A DNA stretch of 56,579 nucleotides from an uncultured Schlesneria sp. (GCA_903904835.1 CAIVEI010000178.1:1-56579); one strand, 5' to 3'; numbered from the stretch's first letter, positions 45,334 through 55,864 are shown. The notes: generated by a model from the letters alone, not told the origin. Translations and numbers: made by a program.

Positions 45334-46878
45334 TTATTCTTGTTCGAGCTTCGGCTCGGGGAGGAAGAATGAAAGAACCAGGTTGACGAAAAATAGTGTA
45401 CCGGCGACTGCGGCAGCCATGTAAGCAATTTTTGCCTCGGGTGTTTCGCCAGGAGCGAACGGGAATCTCACCAGATACTGCGTGACGCCGAAAAACATTG
45501 TTCCGATCATACGTCCGCCAATATTGGCTGCAAAACTCTCACCGGTTCCTCTCAGGTGAACTGGGAAAGCGTGTGGTAAGTAATTTCCCCAGAAGCTGAA
45601 TTGAGCAACAGTGAAGAAACCGGCAAGGAAGATACCAATCCCCAGCAGAGAAATGTGCAAACCATGAAAGCCAGGAATCCTGCTGATGTCCAGGCTGTAA
45701 AAGGTTGTTTCATGGCCTCTTGCAAACGCGATAAAAATCAGTGGGGTCAAAATTAAACCGGGGATCAGAAACACTCGCAGAAGTTTTCGACGACTGGCGA
45801 ACAGGACGATGATCGCGGCAAGACAGAATCGTCCGACCAGCCCACCAACCTCTTGCGCTTTCGTGTATTCTGCCGCCTTCTTTTGAGTAACCTCACCCCC
45901 TATTCTCGCAGGAATTCCCTTGATCTTTTCCTGAGCCTTTTCCGGGTCTGGGGCATTGGCCAATTCTTTTTCTTTGGCGACCTTTATTTTTTCTGCAGTT
46001 TCCGCTTTTACCGCGTCAATCCCGGCGACGATTTGCGGAATTTGCTGAATGGCCCCGAATGCGACGCCATAGCTGCAGGCGAACATTGCTGTTGTGACCA
46101 ACGTCGTTGTTCGTAATTGAGGTGCAAATAGTTCTGCGATGCTTGGGCGGCGCAAGGTTCCCGATTTCTTTTTCTCGGCCCATTTTGGTGACTCTGGCAA
46201 AAATGGGCGAATCAAAATCAGCGGAATCGCTGGGATGATTCCAGACATCAGTGTGTATCGCCATGCGGCGTGAGTGTCAGTGATCTGTCCTATAAGTCCG
46301 CTCAAAAATTCCGGAAGTTTGATTTCGGGAAGCGAGCTCATATACATCAAAATCAAACCATTCGCGAAAGCAACTAACAATCCCCCGATCGACGAGTAGG
46401 CCTGCGTATAACCGAGCACCTTCTCGCGTTGGGTGGGGTTGTCAAACAGCTCGGCAAGCCAGGCAACCGCAGCAACGAATTCAACACACACTCCGATAAA
46501 TGTGGTCGTTCGGAAAAACAAAAGCATTGGCAGGCTTGTTGAAAATCCGGCGGCAAAAGCAGAAAAGGCGTAGAGCAGAATGCTCCACGTCAGTACGCGT
46601 CGACGTCCAAGCCGATCGGTCAAATATCCACCCAGGAGACCGAAAATTCCCCCGAAAAAGGCAGGAACATAAAACATCAACGTCGTCCATTGCCACCACG
46701 CGTCTTTGTTTGCTGGCGTGATATCTGCGAGCTCCTTCAGTGCAGGTCTGATGATCAATGGCAACATCAGCAGTTCGTAGATATCGAAAGCAAAGCCAAT
46801 CGCGGCGATCACGCAAATTAACCATTGGGTCCGGGTCAAACGGAGCGGTTCAGCGTGAGACGGAGCGGGAGCGGACAT
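45334..46878 (-). CDS. MFS transporter with a charged periplasmic loop
   Basis: A 514-residue major facilitator with about 12 helices. The loop 2-3 motif is GGYLTDRLGRRR, and RPFLPESPKW after helix 6 fits the sugar/organic-acid porter branches. Between helix 7 and helix 8 lies an extra charged segment of about 55 residues (288-343), Lys/Glu/Ala-rich and probably helical, in a loop that would face outward. The substrate is unknown. It starts 18 bases upstream of leuD on the same strand, and diverges from the ATP synthase operon. Confidence 0.9.
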   Translation of the reverse strand: MSAPAPSHAEPLRLTRTQWLICVIAAIGFAFDIYELLMLPLIIRPALKELADITPANKDAWWQWTTLMFYVPAFFGGIFGLLGGYLTDRLGRRRVLTWSILLYAFSAFAAGFSTSLPMLLFFRTTTFIGVCVEFVAAVAWLAELFDNPTQREKVLGYTQAYSSIGGLLVAFANGLILMYMSSLPEIKLPEFLSGLIGQITDTHAAWRYTLMSGIIPAIPLILIRPFLPESPKWAEKKKSGTLRRPSIAELFAPQLRTTTLVTTAMFACSYGVAFGAIQQIPQIVAGIDAVKAETAEKIKVAKEKELANAPDPEKAQEKIKGIPARIGGEVTQKKAAEYTKAQEVGGLVGRFCLAAIIVLFASRRKLLRVFLIPGLILTPLIFIAFARGHETTFYSLDISRIPGFHGLHISLLGIGIFLAGFFTVAQFSFWGNYLPHAFPVHLRGTGESFAANIGGRMIGTMFFGVTQYLVRFPFAPGETPEAKIAYMAAAVAGTLFFVNLVLSFFLPEPKLEQE

Positions 46879-47209
46879 GGAAACTCCTCTGAGATGTCAA
46901 TCGGCGGGATTCGAAACAGGAGGGCGTATCGCGTCACATCAGTTTAAGCCGACATACGCCAGCCGACAACCATGTGAAGAAGAACATTGCTAATGCCGAT
47001 ACCTTGATCGAAGTTCGGCTTCGTCCCGTTTTCGTAGTCTTCAAACGCCTCAGTCATCGGGGAAATTGCCAAGAATGGGTATTGCCCTCGAAGTCAAGAA
47101 CCAAAAATGAGAATTTTACCCACGTAAAACCCCCAGCTTTGACATCAGAAATGGCCGTGGCTAGGATTCGGCTTTCCTGAACGTTCCGTAATGATTTTCC
47201 GAGCACGTT
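46879..47209. other. 331-base divergent region before the ATP synthase operon
   Basis: Between the MFS gene (minus) and atpZ (plus). It contains the atp promoter listed separately. An ORF at 46974-47180 overlaps that promoter and is not supported. Confidence 0.6.
47139..47167 (+). promoter_or_regulatory. Promoter of the ATP synthase operon
   Basis: TTGACA (47139-47144), 17-base spacer, TAGGAT (47162-47167). The -35 is perfect, the -10 has two differences from TATAAT. Transcription would begin near 47174, about 35 bases before the atpZ GTG. Confidence 0.75.
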
Positions 47210-47449
47210 GTGACCAAAAGCGACAACAATCGCGACGGCCGTAACTCAGTCGCTCGGGGCTACGTAATTGCAACTCGGGTGTCGTCGATCGGGATGCAGA
47301 TGGCCATACCACCCTTAATCGGGTATTGGGCAGATGCGAAGTTTAATACGGCTCCCTGGTTGGTGATTCTCGGCGCTGCGTTAGGTTTCTCGGTTTCGCT
47401 GCTGGAGTTGATAAAGTTTGCTAAGGACAGCGAAGTTCCAAAAGATTAA
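47210..47449 (+). CDS. atpZ: AtpZ/AtpI-family ATP synthase accessory protein
   Basis: A 79-residue, two-helix membrane protein from a GTG start, with PLIGYWADAKFNTAPWLVILGAALGF matching the AtpZ pattern (Gly-x-x-x-Asp between two helices). In studied bacteria AtpZ and AtpI help assemble the c-ring and may handle Mg2+ or Ca2+. First gene of the atp operon. Confidence 0.85.
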   Translation: MTKSDNNRDGRNSVARGYVIATRVSSIGMQMAIPPLIGYWADAKFNTAPWLVILGAALGFSVSLLELIKFAKDSEVPKD

Positions 47450-47482
47450 GGCCAAGAGGCTTGTTCGAAGTTGAGGGTTGGG

Positions 47483-47890
47483 ATGTACTCCCTTGCGCGT
47501 CGTCAGGCTGTGTTTACGCTGGGGATGCTGGTTTTTGGCGGTCTTGCTGCTGCTGTTGCCTTCGGGGTGGTTGGTTTAAAGGGTGTTGAGGGCGTTTGTT
47601 ATTCGGTTTTGTTGTGTTTAATTCCGGGGTGGTTGACGATCTACTCCAGTGTTTTGCTAAAGAGTCCTCAGCTTACTGCGTATGTCGTGCTTGTAGGGAC
47701 CGCGCTTCGGATGGTTTTTGTGTTGCTGGGTTTGTTTGCGGTGGGTGTTCTTCGTCAGGATCTCGGGTTTCGCGAGTTTACAGTTTGGGTGATTTTCAGC
47801 TATCTGGTTGCGTTAGCTCTTGAAACTTGGATGGTTTTGTTGCCTGCTTCGGCAGAGGCGGTTTCGGCAGAGGCGGTTTCGAATCGTTGA
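47483..47890 (+). CDS. atpI: AtpI-like ATP synthase assembly protein
   Basis: A 135-residue protein with four hydrophobic segments starting MYSLARRQAVFTLGML. The ATG at 47483 has GAGG six bases upstream; a TTG at 47471 is less likely. Its position between AtpZ and the a subunit fits the second, less conserved atpI-type protein of F-type operons. The C-terminus holds a tandem duplication, SAEAVSAEAV. G/T-rich codon use here and in atpB differs from the later atp genes. Confidence 0.75.
   Translation: MYSLARRQAVFTLGMLVFGGLAAAVAFGVVGLKGVEGVCYSVLLCLIPGWLTIYSSVLLKSPQLTAYVVLVGTALRMVFVLLGLFAVGVLRQDLGFREFTVWVIFSYLVALALETWMVLLPASAEAVSAEAVSNR
47850..47879 (+). repeat. 15-base tandem duplication in the atpI 3' end
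   Basis: Two perfect copies of TCGGCAGAGGCGGTT in frame, encoding SAEAV twice just before the stop. A recent slip or duplication; it would lengthen the AtpI tail by five residues. Confidence 0.8.
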
Positions 47891-47913
47891 AATTGTTGGT
47901 ATCGGCGGAAGTT

Positions 47914-48816
47914 ATGGATCCATTTCATCACGTGCGAGACGGCAGCGAATGGGAGCTCCCCCAGTTCGTGCTCAATTTCTTCGGGCGTGATACGCACTTT
48001 GTGTTGCCGTTCGGGCTCACGAAATACATGGTTTTGCAGGTTGTGGCTGCGGTCCTCGCCTTTTTGGTTTTCCGTGGGCTGTCGCAGCGGGTTGCGGGTG
48101 GTAAGCCGGTGAAAGGTGTTTTCTGGAATTTCTGGGAAATGCTTGCCCTGTATGTTCGTGATGAGATTGTTCGTCCGTCAATCGGAATTCCGCATGATGA
48201 TCACGATGATCATGCTCATGATGGTCACGATCACGATCATGCTGCCGATGAGCATGGGCATTCTTCGGAGGCTCATGCTGCTGTCGAGGTAGGTCATCCA
48301 GCCGATAAATATCTTCCGTTTGTTTGGAGTGTGTTTTTCTACGTCTTGTTCTGTAATCTGCTTGGTGCCCTTCCGCTCATGGGTTCGCCAACTGCAAATA
48401 TTAACGTGACTGCTGTGCTCGCCTTGATGGTGTTTATTCATGTGGTGATGTATGGGTCACAGAAGTCTGGGTTTGGTGGATATTTAAAGTCGCTCGTGCC
48501 GCATATGGATCTCCCTGGGCCGATTGCTGTGTTGCTTTTACCGATGATCTGGGTGATTGAAGCGGGTGGGTTGTTGATTAAGCACGGTGTGCTGGCAATT
48601 CGGCTTTTTGCCAATATTATGGCCGGGCATACTGTTCTCGGTGTGTTCCTGGGTTTTATTGCCTTGGCTGGTTCGTTGTGGCCCGTTGTGATTCCTGCCA
48701 GTATTCTGGGTCAGGTTGGAATCGGGATGCTGGAGTTGTTTGTGGCGTTCCTTCAGGCCTATGTGTTCGCTCTGTTAACGTCGTTATTCATTAGTGCGGC
48801 TGTAAATCCTCACTGA
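47914..48816 (+). CDS. atpB: ATP synthase F0 subunit a, with histidine-rich insertion
   Basis: Proton-channel subunit a, 300 residues from the ATG at 47914 (ribosome site GCGGAAG). The reading frame is open upstream but belongs to the end of atpI. The essential Arg is in AIRLFANIMAGH (E. coli LRLFGN). Between helices 1 and 2, at about residues 94-121, ten His are mixed with Asp and Ala (HDDHDDH..HDHDH..HGH). In bacterial subunit a this loop is on the cytoplasmic side. I know of no standard role for a His-rich insertion there; metal binding or pH sensing are guesses. Confidence 0.95.
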   Translation: MDPFHHVRDGSEWELPQFVLNFFGRDTHFVLPFGLTKYMVLQVVAAVLAFLVFRGLSQRVAGGKPVKGVFWNFWEMLALYVRDEIVRPSIGIPHDDHDDHAHDGHDHDHAADEHGHSSEAHAAVEVGHPADKYLPFVWSVFFYVLFCNLLGALPLMGSPTANINVTAVLALMVFIHVVMYGSQKSGFGGYLKSLVPHMDLPGPIAVLLLPMIWVIEAGGLLIKHGVLAIRLFANIMAGHTVLGVFLGFIALAGSLWPVVIPASILGQVGIGMLELFVAFLQAYVFALLTSLFISAAVNPH

Positions 48817-48876
48817 TGTTTTGGTGTGTCAAATGTCATTGGGGTGTCCCCAAGTTTCCTGGTCAGGAGAGTTGAA

Positions 48877-49194
48877 GTGAGTCAGAATTTGCGAGTCTTG
48901 GTTTACGGTGTTGGGTTGTTCCTTGTGTTTGCAGCTCCTGCTTTCGCCGCTGACGGCGGTAACAGCGGCCTGCATTTCTCCGGTGCAATCGGTGCAGCTC
49001 TGACGATCATCGGTGCTGGCTGGGCCATCGGAAAGATTGGAACCGCTGCTGTTGAAGGAATGGCTCGTCAGCCAGAAGTTGCTGGCAACATTCAGACCGC
49101 GATGATCATCGCTGCCGCTCTGGTTGAGGGTGCGACATTCTTCGCGTTGATCGTCTGTATGGGCAGCAACAAGGATTACAAGCCTTACAACTGA
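48877..49194 (+). CDS. atpE: ATP synthase F0 subunit c, with signal peptide
   Basis: Rotor-ring subunit, 105 residues from a GTG at 48877 that has AGGAG ten bases upstream. A GTG at 48826 is in frame but poorly placed. A hydrophobic signal peptide ends at AFA-AD (about residue 25). The mature hairpin has the polar loop RQPE (64-67) and the ion-binding Glu84 in LVEGATFF. Sodium-type c subunits carry Gln in helix 1 and Ser/Thr right after the Glu; here these are Ile and Gly, so proton coupling is more likely. Confidence 0.93.
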   Translation: MSQNLRVLVYGVGLFLVFAAPAFAADGGNSGLHFSGAIGAALTIIGAGWAIGKIGTAAVEGMARQPEVAGNIQTAMIIAAALVEGATFFALIVCMGSNKDYKPYN

Positions 49195-49238
49195 TTGCGT
49201 CTTGGTTGAGTTTGGTTCGTTTAGTCAGGTGATCGGTT

Positions 49239-49874
49239 ATGTGTCGCGTGCTTTCACGACTGATGTCCGCTCTGATGTTGTTTCTGGTGCTCTGTTCTCC
49301 AGTGCTGGTTTGTGCGGAAGCTCATGCCAATGCTGAAGGTCATCACGAGGAAGGGCATGCAGGAGCTCATGCCGAAGGTCTGCCGATGGAGCCGAAATGG
49401 GACTTGGCTCTCTTTTCGGTGATCACGTTCGGCGTTTTTCTGGCGGCTCTGCGATTCGGCGCCTGGGGCCCGTTGCAGGCTGGTCTGAATGAGCGTGAGC
49501 GAGGTGTTAAGCAGAACATTGCTGATGCCGAGGCGGCTCGTGTGAAATCCGAGGCGCTGCTCAAAGATCACGAGGTCAAGCTCGCCAAGGTTCAGGAAGA
49601 AGTTCGGGATATCCTGGCGGAAGCGAGGCGAGATGCCGAGCATACAAAGCAGGAGATCATCGCGGTTGCTCAAAAGGAAGCTGACGCAACCAAGCACCGT
49701 GCGATTGCCGAAATCGAACGATCGCGAGATCAGGCGATTTCGGAGTTGTTCGACTACGTGTCGAACAATGTCGTCGATGCGACAGAGAAGGTCATTGGAC
49801 GTCATCTCACTGGAGAAGACCATGACCGACTTGTGAAAGAAGCCTTGGCTGAATTAAACGTTCGGCGGAACTAG
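49239..49874 (+). CDS. atpF: ATP synthase F0 subunit b, with His-rich N-terminus
   Basis: Peripheral-stalk subunit, 211 residues. A signal-peptide-like segment (SALMLFLVLCSPVLVCAEA) precedes a His-rich stretch (about residues 29-45, AHANAEGHHEEGHAGAHAEG), then one membrane helix (about 55-73) and a long Ala/Glu/Lys helix that dimerises and binds F1. If the signal is cleaved, the His stretch faces outside the membrane, opposite to that of subunit a. Follows atpE by 44 bases. Confidence 0.94.
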   Translation: MCRVLSRLMSALMLFLVLCSPVLVCAEAHANAEGHHEEGHAGAHAEGLPMEPKWDLALFSVITFGVFLAALRFGAWGPLQAGLNERERGVKQNIADAEAARVKSEALLKDHEVKLAKVQEEVRDILAEARRDAEHTKQEIIAVAQKEADATKHRAIAEIERSRDQAISELFDYVSNNVVDATEKVIGRHLTGEDHDRLVKEALAELNVRRN

Positions 49875-49887
49875 GGAGCTGTCTGAC

Positions 49888-50532
49888 GTGGATTCGCAAG
49901 ATCTCCGTACTCGTATCCCTTCCGTGATGGAAGACCCCGGCGCCCGTTCGGTCGCCAAGGTCTACTCACATGCTTACCTGGAATCTGCAGCAGGTGCTGG
50001 TGGTGTCGATTTGGCGCTGGAAGAACTTGGCTCTTTCGTCAAGGATGTCCTTGGATCGAATGCCGAGTTTGACCGGATGCTGCGGACTCAGGAATTAAAC
50101 GTCGAGGCGAAGTTGCAACTGCTTGAAAAAGTGGTTGTGCCTCGATCGAGTCCATTGTTTGCAAATTTTATTCGCGTCGTCGCTCATCACGATCGGCTCG
50201 AATTGTTGCCGCTGATTTATGACCTTGCCGTTCGTGAGAGCGAATTGCGTCTGAATCAGCGGCGAGTGCAGATCACGAGTGCATCCGAGCTCACATCTGA
50301 GACGCTCGAATCCATTCGGCAGAAGATGGCTACGGCCTTGTCAACACAGCCCATTTTGGAAACGCGAGTCGATCCATCATTACTTGGTGGAATGTTGATT
50401 CGCGTCGGCGATACCGTCTATGACGGTTCCTTGAAAACTCAAGTAAAACAACTTCGCGTACTTTTGCGCGAGAGGTGTCTGAATGAAATTCAACGCGGGC
50501 GAGATCGCTTCAGTCATCAAGACGGAAATTGA
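49888..50532 (+). CDS. atpH: ATP synthase F1 subunit delta
   Basis: Links F1 to the peripheral stalk. A 214-residue protein from a GTG with AGGGAG nine bases upstream. It has the OSCP/delta pattern [16 protein letters not shown] near the start and [26 protein letters not shown] at the C-terminus. Its 3' end overlaps atpA by 50 bases in another frame. Confidence 0.95.
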   Translation: MDSQDLRTRIPSVMEDPGARSVAKVYSHAYLESAAGAGGVDLALEELGSFVKDVLGSNAEFDRMLRTQELNVEAKLQLLEKVVVPRSSPLFANFIRVVAHHDRLELLPLIYDLAVRESELRLNQRRVQITSASELTSETLESIRQKMATALSTQPILETRVDPSLLGGMLIRVGDTVYDGSLKTQVKQLRVLLRERCLNEIQRGRDRFSHQDGN

Positions 50533-52021
50533 AGGCTTTCGCGGACAGATTCAAACCAGTGAAGTCGGTCGAGTCGTCGAGGTCGGTGACGGCATCGCAC
50601 GAGTGTACGGCTTGGCAACCGCCATGGCCGGCGAAATGGTCGAATTCACCAGAAGCGGTGTTCGAGGCCAGGTATTCAACCTGGAAGAGAACTCCGTCGG
50701 TGTGATCATCCTCGGCGATTACCTGAAAATCACCGAAGGGGAAGAAGTACGGACCACCGGTTCGTTGCTGTCGATTCCTGTCGGGGAAGAACTGATTGGC
50801 CGCGTCGTTGACCCGTTGGGCAATCCGCTCGACGGCAAAGGCCCTGTTCTCTCGACTCACACACGTCCCTTGGAGACGACTGCTCCTGGTGTTGCCGGTC
50901 GGCAGCCGGTTAAGCAGCCGCTTCAGACCGGTATCAAAGCTGTCGATGCGATGACGCCTGTTGGACGTGGTCAGCGTGAGTTGATCATCGGCGACCGCAA
51001 AACGGGAAAGACGGCGGTTGCAGTCGACGCGATCATTAACCAGAAGGGCGGCGACGTCATCTGTGTTTATGTGTCGTGCGGACAGCGAGCCAGTTCGACA
51101 GCCGGTGTGGTTGAAGCACTCACGAAGGCCGGCGCAATGGATTACACCATCGTCGTCAGTGCCTCGGCGAGTGATCCTGCCCCGCTGCAGTACATTGCCC
51201 CGTATGCCGGTGCTTCGATCGCCGAGTACTTTATGTATCAGGGGAAACATACCCTGGTTGTGTATGACGATCTGACCCGTCAAGCAACGGCCTATCGCCA
51301 ATTGTCCTTGTTGATGCGACGTCCACCAGGTCGTGAAGCTTATCCAGGGGACGTGTTCTACTGTCACAGTCGTCTCCTGGAACGAGCCGCGAAGTTGAGT
51401 GATGAACTTGGTGGTGGTTCGATGACCGCCCTGCCGATCATCGAAACGCTGGAAGGTGAAGTTTCGGCCTATATTCCGACGAACGTGATTTCGATTACGG
51501 ACGGACAGATTTATCTCGAACCTGATTTGTTCTTCAAAGGGGTTCGACCGGCAATCAACGTCGGTATCTCGGTCTCGCGCGTCGGTGGTAACGCGCAAAC
51601 CAAGGCGATGAAAAAGGTCGCTGGTAGCTTGCGACTGGATCTTGCCGCGTTCCGCGAATTGGAAGCATTTGCACAACTCGGTACCGAACTGGACAAGGCG
51701 ACGCAACAGCAGTTGGATCGCGGTTACCGCATGGTTGAGCTCCTGAAACAGCCTCAGTTCCGCCCGTTGAACATGGCCGATCAGGTCATGAGTATTTACG
51801 GCGGTTCAAAGGGCTATTTCGATAAGGTTCCAGTACCACGCGTGCAAGAGGCTGAACAGAACATGATTCAGTTCATGCGGGAAGAAAAGAGTGAAGTTCG
51901 CGATGCCCTGATTAAGGGTGGCGTCTTGGATGATGCGACAGAAGGGGCTTTGAAAAAGGCTTTGGAGGAATGGCGCGATCGCTGGCAAGCGACCGAGGCT
52001 AAAGCAGCCGAGAAGAAGTAG
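50483..52021 (+). CDS. atpA: ATP synthase F1 subunit alpha
   Basis: Non-catalytic nucleotide-binding subunit, 512 residues. It has the N-terminal barrel ([17 protein letters not shown]), the P-loop [13 protein letters not shown], the alpha signature [14 protein letters not shown], and the usual C-terminal helical domain. Begins inside atpH, so its translation is likely coupled to that gene. Confidence 0.97.
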   Translation: MKFNAGEIASVIKTEIEGFRGQIQTSEVGRVVEVGDGIARVYGLATAMAGEMVEFTRSGVRGQVFNLEENSVGVIILGDYLKITEGEEVRTTGSLLSIPVGEELIGRVVDPLGNPLDGKGPVLSTHTRPLETTAPGVAGRQPVKQPLQTGIKAVDAMTPVGRGQRELIIGDRKTGKTAVAVDAIINQKGGDVICVYVSCGQRASSTAGVVEALTKAGAMDYTIVVSASASDPAPLQYIAPYAGASIAEYFMYQGKHTLVVYDDLTRQATAYRQLSLLMRRPPGREAYPGDVFYCHSRLLERAAKLSDELGGGSMTALPIIETLEGEVSAYIPTNVISITDGQIYLEPDLFFKGVRPAINVGISVSRVGGNAQTKAMKKVAGSLRLDLAAFRELEAFAQLGTELDKATQQQLDRGYRMVELLKQPQFRPLNMADQVMSIYGGSKGYFDKVPVPRVQEAEQNMIQFMREEKSEVRDALIKGGVLDDATEGALKKALEEWRDRWQATEAKAAEKK

Positions 52022-52154
52022 CAGTGTCTGTCGTCTCGCGGAGCTTGGCGTTTTGAAAAAATCGGCAATGTTCCTCGGATTGATGGAGCGGAAGCTCATC
52101 GAGAACCACCTGTGCGGTTCACTGTTTCGTAACTGTTTGTAGTACAAGAGAACC

Positions 52155-53042
52155 ATGGCAAAAGCACGTGCGATCATCAAGCGGTTGAAAGCCGTTCGCA
52201 ACGTCCGAAAGATCACTCGGACGATGGAACTGGTGGCGACTGCACGCTTTAAAAAGGCGATGGATCGAGCCACGCAAGCTGCGGCGTACACCCGCAAGAT
52301 CTCTGAAATCGTGTCCGACTTGTCAAACACGATGGAAGAAGGGTCGGCATCGTTCACTCATCCACTGCTACAGCAACGCGAAACGGAAAAGAAGAGTATC
52401 CTGCTGGTCATTACTTCCAACCGCGGACTATGCGGTGGTTACAATGGCGGTGTGCTGCGGCATGCACAGACTCGGATACGGCAGACCAAGGCCGATCAGA
52501 TTCCGCTGGATATTGAAGTATCTGGCAAGCGGGGGATCGGATTCTTCAAGTTTCAGAAGATCGAAACCGCAGCCAGTTATACGCATTTCGAAGACAAGCC
52601 AACGTTCGACGAAGTTGATGTTCTCGCCAAGCGATATATCGATCTCTTCGTTCGGGGTGAGATCGACCGGCTTGACGTTTCTTACACGAGGTTTGAAACG
52701 ATGTCCCGTCAGAAGGCGGTCATCGAAACGTTGCTGCCGATCGGGAAACTGACATCGGCTGAACCAGCATCGTCGAAACCCAAGGTGGAATACGATTTTC
52801 TGCCAACGCCCAAAGAGATTCTGGAAGAGATCGTTCCGGCGTCGTTCAAGGCTCGATTGTTCAAGTGCTTCCTCGACGCCGCGGTGAGCGAGCAGATTGC
52901 GCGAATGGTGGCGATGAAGAGTGCAACCGACAATGCGGATGATATGATCCGGTCGATCCGTGCTCAGTATAACCGTGCTCGCCAGTCGCAGATTACATCG
53001 GAACTGAGTGAAATTATCGGCGGTGCAGCAGCACTGGAATAG
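52155..53042 (+). CDS. atpG: ATP synthase F1 subunit gamma
   Basis: Central rotor shaft, 295 residues. It begins AIIKRLKAVRNVRKITRTMELVATARFKKA, the gamma N-terminal helix, and ends ARQSQITSELSEIIGGAAAL, the C-terminal helix signature. The gap to atpA is 133 bases, longer than others in the operon; no clear element was seen there. Confidence 0.96.
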   Translation: MAKARAIIKRLKAVRNVRKITRTMELVATARFKKAMDRATQAAAYTRKISEIVSDLSNTMEEGSASFTHPLLQQRETEKKSILLVITSNRGLCGGYNGGVLRHAQTRIRQTKADQIPLDIEVSGKRGIGFFKFQKIETAASYTHFEDKPTFDEVDVLAKRYIDLFVRGEIDRLDVSYTRFETMSRQKAVIETLLPIGKLTSAEPASSKPKVEYDFLPTPKEILEEIVPASFKARLFKCFLDAAVSEQIARMVAMKSATDNADDMIRSIRAQYNRARQSQITSELSEIIGGAAALE

Positions 53043-53111
53043 TCCGGTGTAGATTCACAATACAACGCGTTAGTAAGACAGTTTTACGTTAGATCAGAGT
53101 GGCTTACCTGA

Positions 53112-54575
<1,464 letters not shown>

Positions 54576-54668
54576 TGACGGGTGTTGGTCAGTAAGTGAC
54601 GGATCAAATTATTGCCTGGCAGTATGATTCGAACCTTCTTCAGATAGCGTTGATTGCGAGAGAACTCA

Positions 54669-54690
54669 GGTGAAGAGAAACCTCTTCACC
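54669..54690 (+). other. Stem-loop between atpD and atpC
   Basis: GGTGAAGAG-AAAC-CTCTTCACC, a perfect 9 bp stem with a four-base loop, 93 bases after atpD and 26 before the atpC ATG. No T-run follows. It may be an RNA processing or stability site that sets atpC apart from atpD in the polycistron. Confidence 0.6.
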
Positions 54691-54716
54691 GACAGTGAAT
54701 GGGTAGTGAGGTTAAC

Positions 54717-55127
54717 ATGGCAGGTGGCGACAAATTACGACTGATCGTCGTGACTCCCGAGCGAACATTGCTCGATGAGCCTGTCTCCGCATTGCGTTTT
54801 CCGCTCTACGACGGCGACATCGGAATCCTGCCCGGTCGTATCCCATTGATCGGTCGACTCGGCGTGGGTGAGCTTCGTGTGAAGGCCGCGTCAGGCGATA
54901 CCAACTACTTCATCGATGGTGGCTTCGTCCAAGTGATCGGCTCGAACGTGACGTTGCTGACCAACCGCGCGATTCCAGCGAAAGAAATTTCCGCCGCAGA
55001 CGCCGAAAAGCAGCTCGAAGAAGCACGTTCTCGCGTGGCCAAGACCGACGAAGAGACGACAGCCAAGTTCGCCGATCAGCAACGAGCACGTAAGTTGCTC
55101 GCGATCGCCCAACGCTCGCGTTCTTAA
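54717..55127 (+). CDS. atpC: ATP synthase F1 subunit epsilon
   Basis: Rotor-base subunit that can inhibit ATPase activity, 136 residues from the ATG at 54717 (GTGAGG upstream). The N-terminal sandwich reads KLRLIVVTPERTLLDEP and GDIGILPGRIPLIGRL. A C-terminal two-helix region is present (ADAEKQLEEARSRV onward). An ATG at 54699 is also possible. Last gene of the operon; no clear terminator follows. Confidence 0.95.
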   Translation: MAGGDKLRLIVVTPERTLLDEPVSALRFPLYDGDIGILPGRIPLIGRLGVGELRVKAASGDTNYFIDGGFVQVIGSNVTLLTNRAIPAKEISAADAEKQLEEARSRVAKTDEETTAKFADQQRARKLLAIAQRSRS

Positions 55128-55348
55128 TAAGCGAGTGAGGAATGCCGACGATTTTGGACAAAAAGTGTCGATCGTGGGTAGTTGCGGAAAAGGGGATAAC
55201 TCCAATTAACAGGCAACAGACCCCCGTCGAACCGTTCATCTGATTTCCAAAATACTCTTGAAAATTGAATTCCGTAACAAGACTCTCAATCGGGAACCGA
55301 GTACGAATTCTGTTAAGTTTGACGTTACATGCGTCGGAGTTTTTCCCA

Positions 55349-55864
55349 ATGGGAAAACGGGTATTTGAGAAAGCGGTCTTTTATCTTAGCCGCGGCGATC
55401 GAAAGCGGCTTACAAGACTGCTGCGCAAACATCGATATCTGCTCAATTCGCAAAACTCCGTGCTCGTCTTACGCGCGGTTTGGCAATACCCGGGAATTTT
55501 GCCATGGCTGTTGGCCCAAGGTGTTCATCCCGACTGCAAAGAGAGCCCAGGTGACCCAACGGCATTAATGCATGCGGCGGGAACAGGAGATATCGAATTG
55601 ATGCGATTGCTTCTTGACCATGGTGCCGAAGTAAACGCACGAAACGGAAGCAACGAATTGCCGCTTGGGTATGCTTGCAGTTATGAGAAATGGGACGCGG
55701 CCAAGTTGCTTATCGAGCGCGGTGCGGATGTGAATGGTATTGAACGGGAGGGAACTACGCATTTGGATTGGGTGACGTGGGGAGGTGATGCACAAGGCAT
55801 TCAGCTTCTTCGCTCGCTAGGTGGGTTACTCTATGCCGAACTCGATCACGATAGGGACATTTAA
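55349..55864 (+). CDS. Ankyrin-repeat protein
   Basis: A 171-residue protein with GGAG nine bases before the ATG; a longer form starting at 55265 is possible. Two clear ankyrin repeats (ALMHAAGTGDIELMRLLLDHGAEVNA and the following LGYACSYEKWDAAKLLIERGADVN) and partial repeats at each end. No signal peptide or membrane segment. Ankyrin proteins mediate protein binding; partner unknown. Confidence 0.82.
   Translation: MGKRVFEKAVFYLSRGDRKRLTRLLRKHRYLLNSQNSVLVLRAVWQYPGILPWLLAQGVHPDCKESPGDPTALMHAAGTGDIELMRLLLDHGAEVNARNGSNELPLGYACSYEKWDAAKLLIERGADVNGIEREGTTHLDWVTWGGDAQGIQLLRSLGGLLYAELDHDRDI

Noticed and set aside
46974-47180. Plus-strand 68-residue ORF before the atp operon
   Set aside because: It overlaps the TTGACA/TAGGAT promoter and has no supporting feature.
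50510-51706. Minus-strand 398-residue ORF opposite atpA
   Set aside because: Shadow of the ATP synthase alpha gene, which has strong codon bias.
55128-55348. Terminator after atpC
   Set aside because: A weak complementary pair around 55144-55174 lacks a firm stem and a T-run.
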